DNA of 64,000 nucleotides from a virus. The position numbers were made by a program, and so were the translations under genes. The notes beneath the pieces were generated by a model. That model had not been told where the DNA came from, did not search any database, and saw nothing but the letters and a program-made list of their open reading frames with translations. Where the stretch lies: positions 69,256 through 133,255 of the IMG/VR virus record IMGVR_UViG_3300047444_000753; one strand, 5' to 3'. Positions 54,601 through 61,767 of the stretch are shown here, one piece after another; positions within the stretch are counted from its first letter, which is position 1, and each line of letters starts with the position of its first letter.

Positions 54601-57600
54601 GAAGAACAAGACCGCCAGTGTCCTGTGGAGCGACGGCACAAAGTCCACCAAGAAGGCATCCGTCCTAGAGTCCGAGCACAAGCTGCCCGACGCTTCCGGA
54701 AACGCTCCGGAGGCCTCCAAGGCGGGCGAAGCTCCCGCCGAATCTGCCGGAAGCCCCGAGGGGAAGACGCTCTCCGAATTTGGCAAGGACAAGCTCTCCC
54801 AGCTTCCGGTCGGAACTGAGCTCAAGCACGACGGCTCTAACATCACCATACGCAAAATGGGTGAAGACCAGTGGCACGCGTTCTACAACGGACAGAAGAT
54901 GGAGAACGCTCCGGAGCTGTCCAATGATGACTTCAAGGGATTCCCGGACGCCAAGGCCGACAAGTACGCCATCTCGCTGCCAAGTGCAGCAGATGCGTCC
55001 GCTGCGGCACCAGTAGCCAAGCCGGATGCAGTGCCATACACACCTGCCCACGAGAAGGCACTGGTTGACTTCAAGGCCAACCAGATCGCCATCGGACAGC
55101 ACCTGCGTGGCAACGGTGAGGGTTCCACGGAGAACGCCGGACCTATCATCTACGCCATGGATGACCTGCTCAAGGACTCCACCCTCAAGGAAGCCGCCAC
55201 TGTCTGGCGCGGCTTCACCTACAAGGATTCAATCGATCCGCACGCCACGAAGCTCGGGGACACCTTCGCCCCCGGCGTCATCTTCCGTGACAAGTCGTTC
55301 ATCTCCACCTCCCATGACCAGAACGTCGCCCTCCAGTCCATGGAGAACGAGGATGGTCACAAGGTCCTCGTCAAGTTCGACCTGCCTGCCGGATACCACG
55401 CACACGATGTCAACTACGACGGTATCTCCGACGAGGCAATCAAGGGCCAGAGCCACGAGCAGGAAATGCTCCTGCCCCGCAACATGGACTTCATCATCAC
55501 GGGCGTGGACAAGGGTACGGATGTCAACGGCAACCCCATCACCCACCTGTCCGTCACTGGCGTGCTCATGGATCCTGCGGACGGCCAGATCAGCAAGGGC
55601 ATGGTCGAGGTCAACCCCGACACTGGTGTTGCCGACAAGCCGTTCCAGATCCTCGCGGACTCCGGAGCTGACGGCGACGGCTACCACCCTAGCGGCTCTT
55701 GGGGCCTCTTCGGTGCCGCAGGTGTCATGGTTGAAGCCAACGACCCGAACACGGGCGAAAAGCGATACCTTATCGTAGAAAACGGTGCGCTTCACGAGAA
55801 GAAGAATCAGGGTCTCTGGCAGCTTCCGGGCGGTGCCCTCAACGGGTCCGAAAACGCCTACCAAGGCGCTGCCCGCGAGATGCACGAAGAGCTGGATGTC
55901 CACCCGGACACCCTTGCCAACTTCTCCCACGCCGGAGACGTGGTCTACTCCAACCAGCAAGAGGGTGCCAAGGAGTGGAAGTACACCAACATTGCTGCCG
56001 TCCACGACGGGCCGACCTTCGATGTAAAGATCGACGTCATCGAGACCTCCGACCACAAGTGGGTCACCGCTGATGAACTGAAGCAGATGGGTGCTGACGG
56101 TAAGCTCCTGCCTGCCTTCGCGGCCAACGTAGACAAGCTTCTGGATGTCTACGGGAAGAACAACGGTACCGACACCAAGACGCTGGACATCAAGAACTTC
56201 GAAAAGGTCTCCGGCCCAATGGGCTCCAACTCCGGTGGCACATACACCGATAAGGCCACGGGCGAGAAGTACTACATCAAGTTCGGCATGTCAGAGGACC
56301 ATGCCCACAACGAGATTCTGGCCTCGAAGATCTATCAGGCCATGGGCGTCAATTCGTCGCACCAAGAGCCCGTCAATATGGGCAACGGCAAGCTTGGCAT
56401 CGCATCCAAGATCATTGAATCCGATGACAGCCACACCTTCTCCAACCTTGAGAACCCCGAGTACCTGAAGAAGATTCAGGACGACTTCGCTGTAGATGCC
56501 CTGCTCGCCAACTGGGACGTCGCAGGCATGGGCTATGACAACATCATCACCGATAAGAACGGTGACCCGGTTCGTGTCGATCCCGGCGCAGCACTGCGCT
56601 ACCGCGCACAGGGATCCCCGAAGTCCAAGTTCGACGGCACCGCCGATGAGTGGGACTTCCTGCGCGACGGGTCCAACCACGAGTCCTCTGGCCTGATCTA
56701 CAACAAGAAGCTGTTCGGCTCCATGAGCAACCAGCAGCTGATCGACTCCGCTGACAAGCTCAACGGGTTGACAGATGACAAGATCGATAGTATCGTAGAC
56801 TCTGTAGGGTTTGATAAAAAGGACAGCGAGTTCTTCAAGCAGACCCTGAAGGAACGCCGAGATGATATTCTCAAGCGTGCCTCACTACTAAACGACCCAA
56901 CAAAGAAGGATGACAATGGACAACATCAAGAAGGATCCGGAGACTCCGGACACAACGACGCCAAAGCTGGATCCGAAGAGGGCCAGCCTGTACAGCTGGA
57001 CTCCGGATCAGGTGCAGATCATGGTGCCGCCCAAGCCGGAGAAATAGCCCCGAAGGTCGGGGACCAGCTTACTCTCAAGCAGCTCGACAAACTTCCTACG
57101 GGAAGTGTTGTCCAGTACGGAGAGAGTGGTGCGCCTCTCGAACTGACCAAGAACGGCGACTGGGAGCTCCCGGACGGCAAGGTACTGGAATACGACTATG
57201 TCCGGGACCTCTACGACGACGGCGACCTCACCCTCACGCACTTCCCGTCTGCCCCGCAGGCCGGGAAGCTTGCAGTCGGCGACAAGATCAAGGGTGCCGA
57301 CATCCGCCAGCTCCCTGTCGGCTCCAAGCTGTCACAGGGTTCGATGCACTATGTCAAAAAAGAAGACGGTACTTGGAGCCAGAACGGCACCTCCGTCAAG
57401 ATCAATAACCAGCAGCTGGCTGATTTCTATGACAACGGTCTGAACCTTGACGCAATCGGGGCTCCTACCGAGGAGTCACCTGCTGCCGCTGCGGGCCACA
57501 AGGTCGGGGATCAGGTTGGCAGCATGGATACCCCTGACCTGCCAGTGGGCACCAAGATCAAGAGCAAGTACGGATCCGAGTACACCAAGAAGGCCGCTAA

Positions 57601-60600
57601 CCACTGGGTCTCCAAGACCGGGATGGAGTATAGCGACCACGACTTCTCCGACGATCCCGACTACGTCGTTGACTCCCTTCCCGCGATGGCCACCACTACA
57701 GGTGACAACGGTCTTGCTGCTGGCGACATCATCGACATGCAGAAGCTTGATAAGCTGCCTATCGGCGGTGTCATCGAAACTTCTAACGGCCTGAAATTCA
57801 CCAAGGACACAGAAAATTACTGGTCATCCAACGGAGTATCAGGGTGGGCTACCAGCAGCCTCTCGCATGCCAACAAGGGCGAATCCGCTGTCAAGGTCAT
57901 CAGCGTCCCTGACACAGCCAGCTCCGCCCCCGGATCTGATCCGATGGTCGGAAAGAGGCTGGGATCAGACGGCGTACCCAAGGCTGCGGATCTACCAGTA
58001 GGTACCGTAATCAAGGGAGAGTCCTCCACATATACCAAGATGGCCGATGGTGCAGGTAATGGCACTGGTATGTGGAAGAACGACTCAGGAAACCTTGTAC
58101 ACGAGGGCACACTCGATTACTGGGCAGAAGGCGGTAACTCCAATTTGGAGATTACCTCGATGGGATCTGCAAATGGTGTGGCAGATAGTGGTCCTAAGGT
58201 TGCCAAGTTCAGCGACCTCAACTCTTACGCGCCCGGAACTGTGCTCAGCCCGGGTGGCAGCGCCAAGCTCATCAAGCAGGCGGACGGTGGCTGGAAGTCT
58301 ACCTTCAGCGGCTCAGTATTCTCTACTCAGCAGGTGAAGGATAGCTACAATGAGGGTGACCTTACCATTGACTCTACACCTGACCACAAGGTTGGTGATA
58401 GCGTCTCTAGCGCTAACCTTGGGACACTTCCGGTAGGTACTGAGCTAGAGAATGGGTCCGGGGTCCTGTTGAGCAAGACAGCACACGACGAATGGACTTC
58501 TGAGTTCGGAACACCATACAGCGACAGTGAGCTGCAGGGTGCGCAGTCCAGCTACAAGATTTCTACCGTTGCGGAGGCTCAGGCTCCGGGTCAGGCTGAA
58601 GAGGATCCTATCGGACCTGAAGCTGCTTCATCGACTCCGTCAGTTCCGGGAAAGAACGGCGAAGCCATCAGCGTGGGCGACAACATTATCTGGCAGACAA
58701 AGGGTACCCCCGGCGTTGTAGCGGACATCAATGTTGAATCTGGTAAGGTCCAGATGCAGTTTGAGGATGGGACCAAGAAGTGGTACCAGTCTTCCAAGAT
58801 GGTCAAGCAGGCCGTAACTGCTCCGGCATATCAGGCCCCCGTTATCAAGAAGAAGGAGGCTGACCCGTCAAGCCCGCTCTATGGCCAGCCTAAGCCTGAG
58901 ATGCCTAAGGAGCTCGACGCTCCACAGGCCGAGACCTTCCTGCCTGATGGATTCATCGAGGAGATCGAGCAGCGCTATGCCGCAAAGATCAACCCTTCGT
59001 GGTCCAAGAGCTCCCCACAGGAGTCTTTCTACTGGTCAAAGGTTACCGAGTTCCAGAATACTGGGGATCTCTCAGCACTGAAGACGCTTCATGAGAAGAA
59101 GTACATCAGTGATGCGATGTTCATCAAGGCTGAGGACCGCATTGATGAATTTGCCAAGAAGAAGAAAGCTTTGGACGCTGAAAAAGCCAAGGCAGCCTCT
59201 GACTACGCGATTCAGCTAAAGGCATGGAACGATGCCAACGGTATCTCCACTACATCCGGATTCGAGGACCACTTCCCGGAACCGGCAACTGCAGCCGATG
59301 AATGGACCAAGGAAAACGGGTTTGTCACTATGCCCGATGGTTCAGTCATTGCTGACTGGTCCAAGGCAACAGAGGGAAGCCACTCGGTAGCCTCCATCCT
59401 CGACTCCATGGGCAAGGATGATGCGCTGGCGGGCCACGGAATGTCCGCCATGGTTGACTCGGACTGGATCCGAGACAACAATGTCCGCTTCACCAAAGTC
59501 GTGGACGATAACGGTGTGGCCAGACTACAGGCTCGTTTTGAAGTGTCCGAGTTCCACAAGAAGGATGTCGTCGCGAACATGGGGACAGCGGACAGCTACG
59601 GATTCCAAGCAGGGTTCTTCGGCAAGGCGTCCAACAAGCTGTTCAGCATCTTCTCAAAGAAGACCAAGGGATTCGATAATGTTAGTGGCAAGACCTACGA
59701 TAAGAAGGTTGGAAACACTGACATCAAGTTCCAGTCAGCACAGTCTGGTGGCGCGGGTAATAACCGAAGTGCTCTTTCGGCAGCTGCATACATCACTCTT
59801 CCGGAAAACGGAACCATACAGGATTTCGAAGCAGCTTTGAAGTCCATGGGTATTACTGATGCTCACCCGTCCCCGAAGGAGTCTGTGGACTTCAGTAAGA
59901 AGAAGCAGCTTGTCTCAACCTTCAAGGGATTTGTTGGTGAGGGTAATACAATGTACGAGCAGAATCCGGCTCTTCTTGATACCCACGTCAATAGTGTCTT
60001 GGCTGATCTTGGATACAACATTGAAGATTTCAAGCTTCTCCACACCGAGCTTGGCTTCTACCAGTACCGGGTACCAAGCAAGCTTCGTGACAAGCTGGCT
60101 GCAGAGAGTGGCGTCAAAGCCTACTCCCACGGCAACATCGACTTCCTCAATGAGACCCACCACAGCAAGTATGAGTATGCTGAGGATGGCACCAAGGTAA
60201 GCAGCCTCAATAAGTGGAAGTTCGACCCGAACAGCCCGCTACGTTCCGTTGCCCGTTTCGCTGGGGCTGCCAAGGGATACCTTTCCACAGGCCGTCGTAT
60301 CCAAGAGGGCGACAACTCGGTCGGAATGTCGCCGGACGCGGACATCCGCTCCGGAGGTGCCCGCTACCTCTTCACTACACCAAGGAAGAATAGCGGCTGG
60401 ATCCACGATCTCGGATACCCTTCGGGAACTGTCCTACACCCGACCCTTGCCTACCAGTACCTAGGAAACTACGCCAACCACGAGGATAACGGTGACGGCA
60501 GCCGCTACGAGGGCAATGTGCTACATGACACACTGTCCGGGTACTTCGGCAGCAGTCCGGAGATGATGGTCCTCAATGGTGTCTCTGTCAAGGATACTTG

Positions 60601-60763
60601 GTTCTCCTTCACCAACTCCGAGCAGAAGCCGTTCCTCATCGACCAGCTACACGCTGCAGGTGTGGATGCAATCAACGGGATTCCCGTTGAGCAGTACTTC
60701 GTAATCCCCGGAGTAGACCAGATCCCTGACTGGATCGACCCGCACGCAAATGATGGACCGTGA
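51644..60763 (+). CDS. Giant virion protein with ART, Nudix and kinase-like domains
   Basis: This 3039-residue protein sits right after the portal, the usual place of MuF-type proteins. In order I see: KOW/SH3-like modules (about 20-70, 140-230); an ADP-ribosyltransferase-like domain with YRG at 620 and GGGTYFT at 653; two KOW-like modules (880-1010); a second ADP-ribosyltransferase with R1189, S1221-T-S and E1272-x-E1274, the full R-S-E triad of arginine-type enzymes; a Nudix domain (1350-1510) with box G1397-x5-E, R1411-E and E1415-E1416; a HipA/phosphoinositide-kinase-like domain with NWD at 1623 and VDPGAALRYRAQG near 1646; six tandem repeats of about 65 residues with LPVGT (1800-2305); another KOW module; and a 630-residue C-terminal domain. 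It may be ejected with the DNA, like T4 Alt. A separate frame is nested at 56916. Confidence 0.85.
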   Translation: MFDRSAAVKLQLRDAKGRFIKMGSHVKWTSLSSGNDVSGIVRGEDGNNVIIEFQHGGKPYTIHVPHTKLNVINEKASLDSAYVQKMGGHVDTPNVNDPGVTPGHAPSAPAAPSSPGTQGGLIKNFATFNTNETTYKVGSADGEKIMTPVSDLKLGDQVFPVAKASTFQKSPYNAKGNGSNTLIQKFGPGVGTVTKIDPKGNWVVITDDSKPPKTYAISSGHFVFKRDANTERAVLNAQKMEASTIYAGKTPPSLPWIDGLKTPNAPETPAPNVPAEPNMPISDHVGVSDMPVGSRIPLGGEQGFATKTGDNKWVNEKTGTQFDDKSAEYILKTPTPEKTAADPNQHVGPAHADQVAKDKASTVENPLGDNFSELPPMTSYQKGDVALLKDGTLAPWIGKGQITLEDGSKVMGNKFAVDGVGKGVAGKDIAKSYRPKSFVIHSPSESPFGPDAHGYSFDLSKPNNENFKAGDLVVYGKENNQGKIFSVNPTNILVEKMNSDKTVHGTATIVAGQVHGKYIKDKSSSAVSAPDSKLDSISPAEDLTPAEEQKIADSTAQKLADFAESVDFTVYPAGTSFWAKDGNPLVSAALEKMGVAKNKPTLVSDEEFAKLRDEGHHVIYRGISGAVQGTTAEQAQQDIISSDSPKIGNGLYGGGTYFTNNPDAAAHYGHSNGAVSTYALTPDAKMVTMDDIEKIRDDIKAELGDKMTPKVSAALDDVGFVAVMSGFDGIFVPGGNGNDNGATNFYTMLNRGTMAHTENNIVPTDKFTFKNTDMPWGNKKETAFGKAVPTGNPALKNPEAAPAEPNAPKPQGKAPAFKQTPAAPAEAPAEPSAPATPDAPAEPAIAPEPAAEAPKADEATPTFPDKGKTGTDSAGNTVKVNDQIVHPKKGKGTVAIVLPSTDSVKAYYPDGTYAVHKQHTITKVDAEKSAAPSSLPSNMAVGDSGMDPATHTKFMVGKNNSMLHIGDKVTHSNGDTGTITAIYTGEKNKTASVLWSDGTKSTKKASVLESEHKLPDASGNAPEASKAGEAPAESAGSPEGKTLSEFGKDKLSQLPVGTELKHDGSNITIRKMGEDQWHAFYNGQKMENAPELSNDDFKGFPDAKADKYAISLPSAADASAAAPVAKPDAVPYTPAHEKALVDFKANQIAIGQHLRGNGEGSTENAGPIIYAMDDLLKDSTLKEAATVWRGFTYKDSIDPHATKLGDTFAPGVIFRDKSFISTSHDQNVALQSMENEDGHKVLVKFDLPAGYHAHDVNYDGISDEAIKGQSHEQEMLLPRNMDFIITGVDKGTDVNGNPITHLSVTGVLMDPADGQISKGMVEVNPDTGVADKPFQILADSGADGDGYHPSGSWGLFGAAGVMVEANDPNTGEKRYLIVENGALHEKKNQGLWQLPGGALNGSENAYQGAAREMHEELDVHPDTLANFSHAGDVVYSNQQEGAKEWKYTNIAAVHDGPTFDVKIDVIETSDHKWVTADELKQMGADGKLLPAFAANVDKLLDVYGKNNGTDTKTLDIKNFEKVSGPMGSNSGGTYTDKATGEKYYIKFGMSEDHAHNEILASKIYQAMGVNSSHQEPVNMGNGKLGIASKIIESDDSHTFSNLENPEYLKKIQDDFAVDALLANWDVAGMGYDNIITDKNGDPVRVDPGAALRYRAQGSPKSKFDGTADEWDFLRDGSNHESSGLIYNKKLFGSMSNQQLIDSADKLNGLTDDKIDSIVDSVGFDKKDSEFFKQTLKERRDDILKRASLLNDPTKKDDNGQHQEGSGDSGHNDAKAGSEEGQPVQLDSGSGADHGAAQAGEIAPKVGDQLTLKQLDKLPTGSVVQYGESGAPLELTKNGDWELPDGKVLEYDYVRDLYDDGDLTLTHFPSAPQAGKLAVGDKIKGADIRQLPVGSKLSQGSMHYVKKEDGTWSQNGTSVKINNQQLADFYDNGLNLDAIGAPTEESPAAAAGHKVGDQVGSMDTPDLPVGTKIKSKYGSEYTKKAANHWVSKTGMEYSDHDFSDDPDYVVDSLPAMATTTGDNGLAAGDIIDMQKLDKLPIGGVIETSNGLKFTKDTENYWSSNGVSGWATSSLSHANKGESAVKVISVPDTASSAPGSDPMVGKRLGSDGVPKAADLPVGTVIKGESSTYTKMADGAGNGTGMWKNDSGNLVHEGTLDYWAEGGNSNLEITSMGSANGVADSGPKVAKFSDLNSYAPGTVLSPGGSAKLIKQADGGWKSTFSGSVFSTQQVKDSYNEGDLTIDSTPDHKVGDSVSSANLGTLPVGTELENGSGVLLSKTAHDEWTSEFGTPYSDSELQGAQSSYKISTVAEAQAPGQAEEDPIGPEAASSTPSVPGKNGEAISVGDNIIWQTKGTPGVVADINVESGKVQMQFEDGTKKWYQSSKMVKQAVTAPAYQAPVIKKKEADPSSPLYGQPKPEMPKELDAPQAETFLPDGFIEEIEQRYAAKINPSWSKSSPQESFYWSKVTEFQNTGDLSALKTLHEKKYISDAMFIKAEDRIDEFAKKKKALDAEKAKAASDYAIQLKAWNDANGISTTSGFEDHFPEPATAADEWTKENGFVTMPDGSVIADWSKATEGSHSVASILDSMGKDDALAGHGMSAMVDSDWIRDNNVRFTKVVDDNGVARLQARFEVSEFHKKDVVANMGTADSYGFQAGFFGKASNKLFSIFSKKTKGFDNVSGKTYDKKVGNTDIKFQSAQSGGAGNNRSALSAAAYITLPENGTIQDFEAALKSMGITDAHPSPKESVDFSKKKQLVSTFKGFVGEGNTMYEQNPALLDTHVNSVLADLGYNIEDFKLLHTELGFYQYRVPSKLRDKLAAESGVKAYSHGNIDFLNETHHSKYEYAEDGTKVSSLNKWKFDPNSPLRSVARFAGAAKGYLSTGRRIQEGDNSVGMSPDADIRSGGARYLFTTPRKNSGWIHDLGYPSGTVLHPTLAYQYLGNYANHEDNGDGSRYEGNVLHDTLSGYFGSSPEMMVLNGVSVKDTWFSFTNSEQKPFLIDQLHAAGVDAINGIPVEQYFVIPGVDQIPDWIDPHANDGP
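56916..57047 (+). CDS. Nested small gene in +1 frame inside the giant gene
   Basis: The 43-residue frame (MDNIKKDPETPDTTTPKLDP at its start, then SLYSWTPDQVQIMVPP) follows AAGAAGGA by 6 nt. Its third codon positions are G/C-rich as in real genes here, whereas the giant frame over the same bases has A/T-rich third positions and encodes a low-complexity linker. Both frames are open, so this is an overprinted gene or the trace of a gene fusion. Confidence 0.55.
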   Translation: MDNIKKDPETPDTTTPKLDPKRASLYSWTPDQVQIMVPPKPEK

Positions 60764-60769
60764 TATAGT
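60764..60769 (+). promoter_or_regulatory. Extended -10 element before the 60777 start
   Basis: TGATATAGT near the end of the giant gene, with an ATG 8 nt after it. The -35 is poor. Confidence 0.35.
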
Positions 60770-60776
60770 GGATAGT

Positions 60777-61430
60777 ATGGATGATGCAAAAGATACGTTT
60801 GATGTTCTGGCAGATATCTCTCTGCCAGAGCTTCAACACACCCAAGTCAATTCTAATATAGCAGACGGACCATTTGCTGTTGAATATGGCAAAGACCTGC
60901 TCTCTTTGGGTGCACAACTCGACATCCTCCCGACCGGGATGATCTCTTTCCTCCTTGCGAACAAGATGAAGTTCATTCCGAAAGGTACTCCGGTCAGCGT
61001 AGACACTGCTCGCCAGACCATCACCTTCGGCAGCAACAAGGGCATGGTCTACCGGATCCGTCCGCTAACCACGGGTGACCAGAAGCACTTCTACCCAAAC
61101 CTCAGCTTCGCCGACCTAGACGAGTTCAAGGATTTTGTCGCGGCCAAGGCGTGGTCAATCTTGGGGGACACCTCTGATCCGACAACGTACGGACTGACCT
61201 CGGAGGACGGTAACGTTCTTGGGATTTTCCGGCAGACCAGCCAAGGATTCTTTAGGCGCGAAAAAGGACGCTGGGTCAAGCTCAACAAGGACGAGGCCAG
61301 CGACTGGGACGATGTTGACGACAAACTCTGGTCACCTGTACTTAGCGGCGCAATCGGGGTCTATGATAAGGCCATCACATCATCCGATAGCATTGCTCTT
61401 GACCTTTTCACCCCTTACATCGTCTCCTAG
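60777..61430 (+). CDS. Hypothetical structural-region protein
   Basis: The 217-residue product starts at an ATG near an extended -10; ATGs at 60750 and 60753 overlap the giant gene. Residues 60-100 are beta-rich (GTPVSVDTARQTITF). The C-terminal part (DGNVLGIFR, GFFRREKGRWVKL, GVYDKAI) resembles the next protein. Unknown function. Confidence 0.6.
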   Translation: MDDAKDTFDVLADISLPELQHTQVNSNIADGPFAVEYGKDLLSLGAQLDILPTGMISFLLANKMKFIPKGTPVSVDTARQTITFGSNKGMVYRIRPLTTGDQKHFYPNLSFADLDEFKDFVAAKAWSILGDTSDPTTYGLTSEDGNVLGIFRQTSQGFFRREKGRWVKLNKDEASDWDDVDDKLWSPVLSGAIGVYDKAITSSDSIALDLFTPYIVS

Positions 61431-61436
61431 GAAATA

Positions 61437-61706
61437 ATGCCAGAATCCAAATCAAAAGACTCACTGTCGTTCACGTTCAGCGACGACGATCATGTGCTCG
61501 CCCTCACCCGAATCACGGATGACGGGTCCCTCTTCACACGACGAGCAGACCACTGGGTTCCCGTCACGGACAATGATCGCGGGGTCTATGATCGGACCAT
61601 GCGTGACATTTCTCCCGAACATTATAAAGATGCTCTATCACAATTTGATGCAGATCCTGCTGGTCTGACTAAGGATGATATTCTAGCATTTCTCGCTGCT
61701 GTATAG
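61437..61706 (+). CDS. Small relative of the preceding protein's C-terminus
   Basis: The 89 residues contain DDHVLALTRITDDGSLFTRRADHWV and GVYDRTM, matching the pattern DG-VL---R-G-F-R---WV---VYD upstream. A partial tandem duplication is likely. Confidence 0.6.
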   Translation: MPESKSKDSLSFTFSDDDHVLALTRITDDGSLFTRRADHWVPVTDNDRGVYDRTMRDISPEHYKDALSQFDADPAGLTKDDILAFLAAV

Positions 61707-61713
61707 TAGTGTA

Positions 61714-61753
61714 TGCTATACTTGGTGTGAAACAGTACAGTAGTTTTACACCA
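61714..61753 (+). promoter_or_regulatory. Extended -10 promoter with leader hairpin
   Basis: TGCTATACT (61714-61722) is followed at once by TGGTGTGAAAC and GTTTTACACCA, a hairpin at the 5' end of the leader of the 61768 gene. It may protect the RNA. Confidence 0.5.
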
Positions 61754-61767
61754 TTGATAGGTTGCAC

